11,803 nt of DNA from Burkholderiales bacterium (GCA_019746155.1 JAIESJ010000016.1:1-11803), one strand, 5' to 3'. Positions 1 through 6,093 are shown, counted from the stretch's first letter. The notes: a model not told the origin generated them from the sequence alone. A program made the numbers and translations.

Positions 1-41
1 CCACGATCGGCGCGATGCGCGCCGAGCTCGGCAAAGTCTAG
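1..41 (+). CDS. rpe: Ribulose-phosphate 3-epimerase, C-terminal end (partial)
   Basis: Only the last 12 codons are present, starting in frame at position 3 and ending in TAG at 39-41. They read TIGAMRAELGKV, which resembles the closing helix of proteobacterial ribulose-phosphate 3-epimerase (…MRAELAKV). That enzyme interconverts ribulose 5-phosphate and xylulose 5-phosphate. The position directly upstream of gph supports the call, since rpe-gph-trpE is a common proteobacterial order. The fragment is too short for certainty, and the assignment rests on the tail motif plus the neighbour. Confidence 0.6.
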   Translation, partial: TIGAMRAELGKV

Positions 42-76
42 CAGTCCCGGCATTGCTGTTCCCCCCAGGAGACCCC

Positions 77-763
77 TTGAGCCTCACGTTTCCCTTGCGC
101 GTCAAAGCCGTGATGATCGACCTCGACGGCACGCTGCTCGACACCATTCCCGATCTCGCGGTGGCGGCCAATATGATGTTGAAACAACTCGGCCGCGCGC
201 CGCTCGACGAGGCCCTGATCCGCACCTTTGTCGGCAAGGGCATCCCCAAGCTGGTCGAGCGCGCGCTCGCGGGCTCGCTCGACGGCACGGCCGATCCTGA
301 GCTGTTCGCGCGGGCGCTGCCGATTTTCGAGCGCTGCTATGCCGGCGTCAACGGCAGGCATACGCTGATTTATCCTGGCGTGAAAGAAGGGCTCGATCAA
401 TTGCGCGAGCAGGGATTCCCGCTGGCGTGCGTGACCAACAAGGCGGGCAGTTTCACGCTGCCGCTGCTTGAACACATGAAGCTCGCGCCCTATTTCGCCG
501 AGGTGGTCGCCGGCGACACCTTGCCCCGGAAGAAACCCGATCCGCTGCCGCTCACGCATACCTGCGAAAAGTTCGGCATCGAACCACGCGACATGCTCAT
601 GATCGGCGATTCGCTCAACGACGCCCAGGCCGCGCGCGCCGCCGGCTGCCCGGTATTTTGCGTGACCTACGGCTATAACGAGGGACGGGATGTGCGCGAG
701 CTCGACATAGATGCTATAGTAACGTCGTTGCTCGAAGCCACCCGGTTGATTCAAAAGGAATAA
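77..763 (+). CDS. gph: Phosphoglycolate phosphatase (HAD superfamily)
   Basis: This enzyme dephosphorylates 2-phosphoglycolate, a by-product of DNA 3'-end repair and of RuBisCO oxygenation, in the cytoplasm. All four HAD motifs are visible. Motif I is DLDGTLLDT, with nucleophile Asp15 and acid/base Asp17. Motif II is VTNK with Thr120. Motif III is the lysine pair in RKKPDP (152-153). Motif IV is GDSLND (177-182). The cap domain lies between motifs I and II, as usual for this family. I chose the TTG at 77, giving 228 residues, because AGGAGA at 67-72 is its Shine-Dalgarno and because homologues begin shortly before motif I. The in-frame TTG at 53 would add eight unlikely residues. The last codons contain the ribosome binding site of the predicted trp leader peptide, so the two may be translationally linked. 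It is separated from rpe by 35 bases and is probably in the same operon. Confidence 0.93.
   Translation: MSLTFPLRVKAVMIDLDGTLLDTIPDLAVAANMMLKQLGRAPLDEALIRTFVGKGIPKLVERALAGSLDGTADPELFARALPIFERCYAGVNGRHTLIYPGVKEGLDQLREQGFPLACVTNKAGSFTLPLLEHMKLAPYFAEVVAGDTLPRKKPDPLPLTHTCEKFGIEPRDMLMIGDSLNDAQAARAAGCPVFCVTYGYNEGRDVRELDIDAIVTSLLEATRLIQKE
712..720 (+). promoter_or_regulatory. Candidate extended -10 promoter for the trp leader
   Basis: TGCTATAGT fits an extended -10 element (TG, one base, then TATAGT, five of six to consensus). It lies inside the 3' end of gph. No good -35 hexamer is seen at the usual distance. Transcription would start near 727, giving a 5' leader of about 43 bases before the leader peptide start at 770. 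This is inference from motif match only; transcription could equally come from rpe-gph. Confidence 0.3.
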
Positions 764-769
764 TTGGTC

Positions 770-844
770 ATGCACCGCGCGGATCATGGAATACGGAAAC
801 AGGCGGTTTGCGCTTGGGGGCGCTGGCGCCTCTGGCGTCGTTAA
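770..844 (+). CDS. Predicted trp leader peptide (TrpL-like), 24 codons
   Basis: This small reading frame starts with ATG at 770 and stops with TAA at 842. AAGGAA at 755-760 is a good Shine-Dalgarno, nine bases upstream and overlapping the end of gph. The last ten residues read AWGRWRLWRR: Trp16, Trp19 and Trp22 fall at codons starting 815, 824 and 833. Three Trp codons in nine, directly before trpE, is what a transcription-attenuation leader looks like: low charged tRNA-Trp would stall the ribosome there. The downstream hairpins (816-871) can form in mutually exclusive ways. The Trp codons alternate with Arg, Gly and Leu rather than sitting in tandem as in Escherichia coli. It could be chance, as Trp codons are favoured by local GGCG repeats, but the position, the binding site and the hairpins agree. 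It is not homologous by sequence to any leader I can name. Confidence 0.62.
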   Translation: MHRADHGIRKQAVCAWGRWRLWRR

Positions 845-876
845 GCCGTTGCCTGGCGCTGTACGCAGCGCAGTTT
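816..876 (+). promoter_or_regulatory. Attenuator-like set of alternative hairpins before trpE
   Basis: Three competing pairings are visible. Pairing 1:2 joins GGGGCG (817-822) to CGCCTC (827-832) across CTGG. Pairing 2:3 joins 824-830 to 855-861 (GCGCC with GGCGC, plus two G-U pairs). Pairing 3:4 joins GCGCTG (856-861) to CAGCGC (866-871) across a TACG tetraloop and is followed by AGTTT. A ribosome finishing at the stop codon (842) would cover segment 2 and free 3:4, and one stalled on the Trp codons would favour 2:3. The weak point is that only three T follow the last stem, so 3:4 may be a pause site, a Rho-assisted stop or a translational switch rather than a classic terminator. Confidence 0.45.
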
Positions 877-907
877 CCCAACCTTGTTCCGTTCCGTGGA
901 GTGACTG

Positions 908-2383
908 ATGACCGAGAGTGAGTTCGAGCGGCTTGCGCAAGCAGGCTATAACCGTATCCCGCTGGTGCTCGAGACGTTTGCCGATCTCGACACGCCGCTT
1001 TCCATTTATCTCAAACTCGCCAACCGCCCGTATTCGTATCTGCTCGAATCGGTGGTCGGCGGAGAGCGCTTCGGGCGCTATTCATTCATCGGGCTTGCCG
1101 CGACCACGCGTATTGAAGTGCGCGGTCAGGAGTGCGTGGAACTGCACGAAGACCGGGCGCTCAGCCGGACGACGACGGCTGACCCGCTCGAGTTCGTCAA
1201 CGCCTACCTCGGACGCTTCAAGGTTGCGCAGGATACGCGCCTGCCGCGCTTCTGTGGCGGACTCGTGGGTTACTTTGGTTACGACACGGTGCGCTATATC
1301 GAGAAACGGTTGGCCGGCACGCACAAGCCCGATCCGCTCGGCGTGCCGGATATCCTGCTGCTGGTTTCCGAAGAAATCGCCATCGTCGACAACCTGTCGG
1401 GCAAGCTGTCGCTGGTGGTCTATGCCGAACCCGGCAAGTCCGATGCCTATCGCAATGCCCGGCACCGGCTCGGCGAGCTGCTGAAGAAGCTGCGCGAGCC
1501 CGTCGCCATTCCCGCAGACACCCGTGGGCCGTCGGAACCGGCGGTTTCGGGTTTCGGCGAGAAGCCGTATCACGCCGCGGTCGAGCGCGCCAAGCAATAC
1601 ATTTACGACGGCGACATCATGCAGGTGGTGCCGTCGCAGCGCATGTCCAAGCGGTTTCATGCGACGCCGCTGGCGCTGTATCGCGCGCTGCGCACGCTCA
1701 ATCCCTCGCCGTACATGTTCTATTTCGATTTCGCCGGTTTTCACGTGGTCGGCGCCTCGCCCGAGATCCTGGTGCGGCTCGAAGGCGATACCGTGACGGT
1801 GCGGCCGATCGCCGGCACTCGCCGGCGCGGCGCGACGCCCGAGGAAGACGCGGCGCTTGCCGAAGAACTGCTGGCGGACGCCAAGGAGCGCGCCGAGCAC
1901 ATCATGCTGGTCGACCTCGGCCGCAACGACGTGGGGCGCGTGGCGCAGACCGGCACGGTGCGCGTCACCGAGCAGATGGTGATTGAGCGTTATTCCCACG
2001 TGATGCACATCGTGTCCAACGTCGAGGCGAAGCTCAGGCCGGGTCTGGATGCGATCGACGTGCTGCGCGCGACTTTTCCCGCCGGCACGGTTTCGGGCGC
2101 GCCCAAAGTGCGGGCGATGGAAATCGTCGACGAGCTGGAGCCGGTCAAACGCGGCGTCTACGCCGGCGCGGTCGGCTACCTCGGCTTTCACGGCAACATG
2201 GACGTGGCGATTGCGCTGCGCACTGCGGTAATCAAGGACGGCATGCTGCACGTGCAGGCGGGCGGCGGGGTCGTTGCCGATTCGCAGCCCGATGCCGAAT
2301 GGCAGGAGACCCAGAACAAGGCCAAGGCGCTGCTGCGTGCCGCGGAAATGGCCGAATCCGGGCTCGACACCAGACTCGACTAA
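908..2383 (+). CDS. trpE: Anthranilate synthase component I
   Basis: TrpE converts chorismate and ammonia to anthranilate, the first committed step of tryptophan synthesis; the ammonia comes from TrpG. The 491 residues match the usual length. The N-terminal LLES (45-48) is the motif that binds tryptophan for feedback inhibition. The chorismate-binding domain shows PIAGTRRRG, EHIMLVDLGRNDVGRV (from about 330), the FPAGTVSGAPK segment (about 390-400) and GGGVVADSQPDAEWQE (about 452-467), all typical. The ATG at 908 is preceded by GGAG at 898-901. The gene is an isolated trpE: trpG lies 1,065 bases downstream instead of directly next to it, with an insert between. Regulation by the leader peptide just upstream is likely, in addition to feedback through LLES. 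Confidence 0.97.
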   Translation: MTESEFERLAQAGYNRIPLVLETFADLDTPLSIYLKLANRPYSYLLESVVGGERFGRYSFIGLAATTRIEVRGQECVELHEDRALSRTTTADPLEFVNAYLGRFKVAQDTRLPRFCGGLVGYFGYDTVRYIEKRLAGTHKPDPLGVPDILLLVSEEIAIVDNLSGKLSLVVYAEPGKSDAYRNARHRLGELLKKLREPVAIPADTRGPSEPAVSGFGEKPYHAAVERAKQYIYDGDIMQVVPSQRMSKRFHATPLALYRALRTLNPSPYMFYFDFAGFHVVGASPEILVRLEGDTVTVRPIAGTRRRGATPEEDAALAEELLADAKERAEHIMLVDLGRNDVGRVAQTGTVRVTEQMVIERYSHVMHIVSNVEAKLRPGLDAIDVLRATFPAGTVSGAPKVRAMEIVDELEPVKRGVYAGAVGYLGFHGNMDVAIALRTAVIKDGMLHVQAGGGVVADSQPDAEWQETQNKAKALLRAAEMAESGLDTRLD

Positions 2384-2389
2384 AGGCTA

Positions 2390-2792
2390 TTGCCGGAAAT
2401 CAGCGTTGCGGCCAGGGGGTATGGACGCGATGAGTTACTCTTGTGCAAAACGCCACCTATGGCCGCGATGGCCCGTGGCCAAAAGAACGACCGCTTAGCT
2501 GCGATCGGGCGCCAAGGCGAGAAGCTCACGATTGCCCACGAAGATGATCGCACAGGGCGCAAGCCAAAAGGCGATCGACAACAACGAAGACGGCTATGAT
2601 GTGCTGTCGATTATCGATGCTGGCGATTCGCGCTCGCTCTTGATTGAGGTCAAGACTTCGACCATGGGGGTCGCGGGTTTTTTCCATCTCACTCGAAACG
2701 AGTGGGAGCGATCACAGGAAGCGCCCCTTCACGCCATCCGTTGGGAGGATGGCGAGGCGACTACAGCGCTCGTTTTCTCTTTGCCTGAGTGA
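2390..2792 (+). pseudogene. Frameshifted, 5'-truncated DUF3883-like remnant
   Basis: Two plus-strand frames together look like one C-terminal DUF3883 (Mrr/NO VEIN-like) domain. The first (to TGA 2597-2599) ends in AAIGRQGEKLTIAHEDDRTGRKPK. The second, from about 2571 to TGA 2790-2792, continues with DNNEDGYDVLSI, LIEVKTST and FFHLTRNEWERS, and closes with VFSLPE. Family members have an aromatic residue after GRKPK and then continue in one frame, so a break after the AAA codon at 2567-2569 (as if two bases of a TGG were lost, next to a run of four A) explains both. Intact relatives are usually much longer, with other domains in front; here trpE ends at 2383, so that part is gone. DUF3883 proteins often occur in restriction and other defence loci and the EVKT motif recalls nuclease folds, but a function for this remnant cannot be claimed. 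Family assignment is from memory of the motif pattern. Confidence 0.6.
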
Positions 2793-2813
2793 CGGCCGAC
2801 GTCCTCTCCGAGG

Positions 2814-3197
2814 TCATCCGAACGCCGACAACACTTTTTGGGCCGGCCGTAATCCCTGGCGTTTGATGTAACTCCAAATCTTCTTGGTGAGTTCTGCGCG
2901 TTCGGCTGGAGTGCCGCCGCGCGCCAGTACAACAACATCCTCAAGGAGATGGTTGATGCGGGTTTGCCATCCTGCTCCCTGGCTCCGGAAGTGGTCGAGC
3001 ACGACGGGAGACAGGCGCAGGCTGGCCAGTTCTTTCGTTGCTTCCAGCTTCGGCCGCCCACGCGCCCGGCGCGCAGCTTCAACGACCTGCGGGACAACCG
3101 CCGAGGCGCGCCGCATTTTCGCGAACTCCGCCTGCTTAAGCTCGGGGCTTTCCACCGCTTTCCAATCAGCTTTACTGATTCGTTTGGGCTTTCTCAT
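2814..3197 (-). CDS. BrnA-like ribbon-helix-helix antitoxin, orphan
   Basis: The predicted 127-residue protein starts with MRKPKRISKADWKAVESPEL and carries, at about 47-88, GRPKLEATKELASLRL followed by VLDHFRSQGAGWQTRIN. The GRPK, SLRL and GWQTRIN motifs are typical of BrnA antitoxins, which bind DNA and the BrnT ribonuclease toxin. BrnA proteins are often about 90 residues; this one has a C-terminal extension (98-127) containing ELTKKIWSYIKRQGL, which recalls the start of a SWIB domain. I chose the ATG at 3195-3197 because the frame upstream (to 3386) has no family-like sequence. The Shine-Dalgarno is weak. No BrnT-like frame is seen on either side, so the gene is an orphan, perhaps a solitary regulator or a relic. 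It runs towards the DUF3883-like remnant, 21 bases away. Confidence 0.68.
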   Translation of the reverse strand: MRKPKRISKADWKAVESPELKQAEFAKMRRASAVVPQVVEAARRARGRPKLEATKELASLRLSPVVLDHFRSQGAGWQTRINHLLEDVVVLARGGTPAERAELTKKIWSYIKRQGLRPAQKVLSAFG

Positions 3198-3448
3198 ATT
3201 GCTGCGCGCTTGCTTGCAGGACGGATTGCCGGAATAATCTGGTTCATGCAGTTTCGAGCAACCACCATTATTTTCCCTGCCCTGCCGTGGCGCTGGCGCA
3301 AGCCTGTCGCGTAAACTCCCTATCGCTGCGCCGGGCGGATCGGCGACCCCGAACGGCCTTAGGCCAATGAAAAAGCGGGTAAGCATGCGGGTATCAATGG
3401 CGCATGCCGCTATATTAATTTAAGTAAATTCAAATAGTTAGGTGTTTT
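3198..3448. other. Non-coding spacer between the antitoxin gene and trpG
   Basis: No credible gene is seen in these 251 bases. The antitoxin frame stays open to 3386 on the minus strand but its sequence has no recognisable character. An imperfect hairpin pairs GCATGCG (3383-3389) with CGCATGC (3401-3407), with AGCG (3374-3377) and CGCT (3408-3411) as an outer arm. After it the DNA becomes strikingly AT-rich (3411-3440), unlike the rest of the window, which suits a trpG promoter. TATATT at 3411-3416 is a possible -10 without a good -35. AGG at 3440-3442 is the trpG ribosome binding site. Confidence 0.5.
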
Positions 3449-4030
3449 ATGCTGCTGATGATCGACAATTACGATTCCTTTACCTACAACCTGGTGCAGT
3501 ATTTCGGCGAGCTCGGCGAGGAAGTCGGGGTTTACCGCAATGACGAGATCACGCTCGACGAGATCGCGCGCTTGAAGCCCGCGCGCATCGTGGTCTCGCC
3601 CGGTCCCTGCACGCCCAACGAGGCCGGTGTCTCGGTGCCGCTGATCCGGCGTTTCGCCGGCGAAATCCCCATTCTCGGCGTGTGTCTGGGGCACCAGAGC
3701 ATAGGCCAGGCTTTTGGCGGAAAGATCGTGCACGCGAAGCAGCTCATGCACGGCAAGACTTCGGCGATCCGGCATCAGAATGCCGGCGTTTTCAGGGGAC
3801 TGCCTGATCCGTTTCAGGCGACGCGCTATCATTCGCTGGTGATCGAGAAGGCCAGCCTGCCGGACTGTCTGGAGATCACCGCCTGGACCGACGACGGCGA
3901 GATCATGGGCGTGCGTCACAAGTCCGTCGCGGTCGAAGGCGTACAGTTTCATCCGGAGTCGATCCTGACCGAGCACGGTCACAAGCTGTTGCAGAATTTT
4001 CTGGGGGAGGAAAGGGGGCTATCTCGATGA
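3449..4030 (+). CDS. trpG: Anthranilate synthase component II (glutamine amidotransferase)
   Basis: TrpG hydrolyses glutamine and channels ammonia to TrpE. The 193 residues match single-domain class I amidotransferases. Visible motifs are IDNYDSFTYNLVQYF at the N-terminus, VSPGPCTP (49-56), the nucleophile elbow GVCLGHQ with Cys79, and QFHPES with His168 and Glu170 completing the triad. The start ATG at 3449 has AGG six bases upstream. Stand-alone TrpG in many bacteria also serves as PabA in folate synthesis; no separate pabA can be seen in this window, so that is only a possibility. trpD starts 25 bases after the stop. Because the insert separates it from trpE, this subunit may be transcribed from a promoter in the AT-rich stretch before it. 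Confidence 0.97.
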   Translation: MLLMIDNYDSFTYNLVQYFGELGEEVGVYRNDEITLDEIARLKPARIVVSPGPCTPNEAGVSVPLIRRFAGEIPILGVCLGHQSIGQAFGGKIVHAKQLMHGKTSAIRHQNAGVFRGLPDPFQATRYHSLVIEKASLPDCLEITAWTDDGEIMGVRHKSVAVEGVQFHPESILTEHGHKLLQNFLGEERGLSR

Positions 4031-4055
4031 TAAAAACGTGTCCGACGGAGGCAAT

Positions 4056-5078
4056 ATGAAACCGCAGGATGCGCTCACGCGCATCATCGAACACCGCGAA
4101 ATCTTCCGCGAAGAAATGCTGTCGCTGATGCGAAGTATCATGGGCGGGGAGGTGTCGCCGGTGCTGATCGCGGCGATCATTACCGGGCTGCGCGTGAAGA
4201 AGGAAACCATAGGCGAAATTTCCGCGGCGGCGGAGGTGATGCGAGAATTTTCGACCAAGGTGCCGGTGCCCGACGAGCCGCATCTCGTGGACACCTGCGG
4301 CACCGGCGGCGACAGCGCGCACACCTTCAACATTTCGACGGCGGCGATGTTCGTTGCGGCCGCGGCGGGCGCCAGAGTCGCCAAGCATGGCGGGCGCTCG
4401 GTGTCGAGCAAATCGGGCAGCGCCGACCTGCTCGAGGCCTTCGGCGCCAACATCAACCTGACACCGGAGCAGGTCGCGACATCCATTGCCGAGGTCGGCG
4501 TCGGCTTCATGTTCGCGCCCAATCATCACAGCGCGATGAAGCATGCGGCGCCGGTGCGCAGGGAGCTGGGGGTCAAGACCATTTTCAACATTCTGGGGCC
4601 GCTCACCAACCCGGCCGGCGCCCGGCAGCAGGTGATGGGCGTATTCCATCCCGACCTGGTCGGCATCCAGGCGCGCGTGCTGCAGCGGCTCGGCAGCCGG
4701 CGCGTGCTGATCGTTCACGGCCAGGAAGGGCTGGACGAAATCTCGATTGCGGGCCCGACCCTGGTGGGCGAACTCAAGGACGGTGAAGTGCGCGAGTATG
4801 TGATTGAACCCGCGGACGTCGGCCTCAAGACCCATGACAATGCTGCGATACGCGTCGACGGCGTCGAGCAGTCGAAGACCATGGTGCTGGCGGCACTGGA
4901 GAACCGGGAGGGCGCTGCGCGCGACATCGTGGCGTTCAACGCCGGCGCCAGCATCTATGTCGCCGGGCTGGCCGGCACGCTTATCGAGGGTGTCGGCAAG
5001 GCGCTGGCGGCAATTGCCAGTGGTGCGGCGCGCGACAAGCTCGATCAGTTCGTCGCCTTCACGCGTGGCGATGGCTGA
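4056..5078 (+). CDS. trpD: Anthranilate phosphoribosyltransferase
   Basis: TrpD joins anthranilate to phosphoribosyl pyrophosphate to give phosphoribosyl-anthranilate, step two of tryptophan synthesis. The 340-residue product shows the PRPP-binding GTGGD (82-86), NISTAAMFVAAAAGA, KHGGRSVSSKSGSAD (110-124), the anthranilate-site stretch around GFMFAPNHHSAM, and GPLTNPAG (181-188). I chose the ATG at 4056 because GGAGG (4047-4051) lies four bases upstream and homologues begin with a short helix like MKPQDALTRI. A GTG at 4038 in the same frame has no binding site. The stop TGA (5076-5078) overlaps the start of trpC by eight bases. Confidence 0.97.
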   Translation: MKPQDALTRIIEHREIFREEMLSLMRSIMGGEVSPVLIAAIITGLRVKKETIGEISAAAEVMREFSTKVPVPDEPHLVDTCGTGGDSAHTFNISTAAMFVAAAAGARVAKHGGRSVSSKSGSADLLEAFGANINLTPEQVATSIAEVGVGFMFAPNHHSAMKHAAPVRRELGVKTIFNILGPLTNPAGARQQVMGVFHPDLVGIQARVLQRLGSRRVLIVHGQEGLDEISIAGPTLVGELKDGEVREYVIEPADVGLKTHDNAAIRVDGVEQSKTMVLAALENREGAARDIVAFNAGASIYVAGLAGTLIEGVGKALAAIASGAARDKLDQFVAFTRGDG

Positions 5079-5898
5079 CATCCTGCAACGCATACTCGCC
5101 GTCAAGGCGGAGGAGGTGGCGCGTGCCAAAGCGGCAAAATCGCTCGCGACGGTGCAAGCTGAAGTGAAAGCCGCTCTTCCGCCGCGCGATTTCGTCGGCA
5201 GCCTGCGCGCGAAAGTGGCGGCCGGTCTGCCGGCGGTGATTGCGGAGGTCAAGAAAGCGAGCCCGAGCAAAGGCGTGCTGCGCGAGCGCTTCGAGCCGGC
5301 CGCGATCGCGCAAAGCTACGAGCAATATGGCGCGGCATGCTTGTCGGTGCTCACGGATGCGCAATTTTTCCAAGGCAAGATCAATGACTTGCGTGAAGCG
5401 CGTGCGGCGTGCCGGCTGCCGGTGCTGCGCAAGGATTTCATGATCGAGCCGTACCAGATCTTTGAGTCGCGCGCGGCGGGAGCGGACTGCATCCTCCTGA
5501 TCGTGGCAGCACTCGATCTGTCGCGCATGCAGGAGCTCGAATCGGTTGCGCGCGAGCTGGGCCTGGCGGTGCTGGTCGAGGTTCACGACGGCGATGAACT
5601 CGAGCGGGCGCTGAAGCTCAAGACACCGCTGATCGGCATCAACAACCGCAATCTGCGCACGTTCGAAACGCGGCTCGATACCACGCTCGGCCTGCTCAAC
5701 CGCATCCCCGGTGACCGTATCGTGATCACCGAAAGCGGAATAATCAGGCGGGAGGACGTGCAGACCATGCGTGACAACAGGGTGAGCTGCTTCCTCGTCG
5801 GCGAAGCCTTCATGCGCGCAGCCGAACCCGGCGCCGAGCTCGAACGGCTGTTCGGAAAGCAGCCTGTCGGACTTGGCTCCATTCGCCGGAACGCGTAG
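5071..5898 (+). CDS. trpC: Indole-3-glycerol phosphate synthase
   Basis: TrpC closes carboxyphenylamino-deoxyribulose phosphate to indole-3-glycerol phosphate. The 275 residues form a single TIM barrel with no fused TrpF. IAEVKKASPSKG (57-68) holds Glu59, Lys61 and Ser64. RKDFMI holds Lys121. VLVEVHD holds Glu170. GINNRNL holds Asn191, and TESGI holds Ser222. These match the spacing of catalytic and phosphate-binding residues in the characterised archaeal enzyme, from memory. The ATG at 5071 overlaps the end of trpD by eight bases, so translation is probably coupled; no strong Shine-Dalgarno is seen. The upstream frame stays open back to 4804 but that part is a shadow of trpD. The last codons form one arm of a large inverted repeat. 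Confidence 0.97.
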   Translation: MADILQRILAVKAEEVARAKAAKSLATVQAEVKAALPPRDFVGSLRAKVAAGLPAVIAEVKKASPSKGVLRERFEPAAIAQSYEQYGAACLSVLTDAQFFQGKINDLREARAACRLPVLRKDFMIEPYQIFESRAAGADCILLIVAALDLSRMQELESVARELGLAVLVEVHDGDELERALKLKTPLIGINNRNLRTFETRLDTTLGLLNRIPGDRIVITESGIIRREDVQTMRDNRVSCFLVGEAFMRAAEPGAELERLFGKQPVGLGSIRRNA

Positions 5899-5941
5899 CG
5901 TGAATGGATCGCCGTTAATCGATGCTTGGGCGACAGGCTGC
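5859..5941 (+). terminator. Nested inverted repeat at the end of trpC
   Basis: An outer 11-bp perfect repeat pairs GCAGCCTGTCG (5859-5869, inside trpC) with CGACAGGCTGC (5931-5941). Inside it, CCATTC (5879-5884) pairs with GAATGG (5902-5907), extended on both sides, with the trpC stop codon in the loop. No T-tract follows directly. It could stabilise the 3' end of the trpGDC mRNA or help Rho-dependent ending; it is not a standard intrinsic terminator. Confidence 0.4.
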
Positions 5942-6037
5942 TTAAGAAAGAAGCTTTACGTGTTGAAACCCTACGCTAACCGGATCCAACGTCACTTGCA
6001 TCGCGTTTTTTCATCTCGATCTTTAGTTTTTTCATTT

Positions 6038-6073
6038 TAGGAGTTTGTCGGGCCTGGGTTCGACAAACTCCTA
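6038..6073. repeat. 13-bp perfect inverted repeat upstream of coq7
   Basis: TAGGAGTTTGTCG (6038-6050) and CGACAAACTCCTA (6061-6073) are perfect reverse complements separated by GGCCTGGGTT. The right arm overlaps the candidate -35 of coq7. There is no T-tract after the right arm, so it is not an intrinsic terminator reading forward. It could be an operator or a copy of a small dispersed REP-like repeat. Confidence 0.7.
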
Positions 6074-6087
6074 GACGGCGGTATACT
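6060..6087 (+). promoter_or_regulatory. Candidate coq7 promoter giving a leaderless mRNA
   Basis: TCGACA (6060-6065, five of six to -35 consensus) and TATACT (6082-6087, five of six to -10 consensus) are 16 bases apart. The expected start, about seven bases after the -10, falls at or beside the A of the coq7 ATG (6094). No Shine-Dalgarno precedes that ATG, which agrees with leaderless translation. Confidence 0.45.
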
Positions 6088-6093
6088 GGCGAC

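Noticed and set aside
38..940. A 300-codon open frame on the minus strand
   Set aside because: Antisense to gph and the trp leader region; no motifs and no ribosome binding site.
1082..2251. A 389-codon open frame on the minus strand
   Set aside because: Antisense to trpE; His/Arg-rich low-information translation, no start signal.
3198..3386. Longer antitoxin with 63 extra N-terminal residues
   Set aside because: The extra part resembles no BrnA, and MRKPKRISKADW is a typical BrnA-like start.
3198..3448. A missing BrnT toxin gene upstream of the antitoxin
   Set aside because: The space is too short for a full toxin of about 90 residues plus a promoter, and no FEWDPxKxxxNxxKHG-like motif is seen in the frames I read.
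4804..5070. N-terminal extension of trpC
   Set aside because: The frame is open but overlaps trpD completely, and TrpC homologues begin at the ATG at 5071.
3903..5270. A 455-codon open frame on the minus strand
   Set aside because: It runs antisense to trpG, trpD and trpC, whose catalytic residues are intact, and its translation is Arg/His-rich with no family motif. It is a GC-bias shadow.
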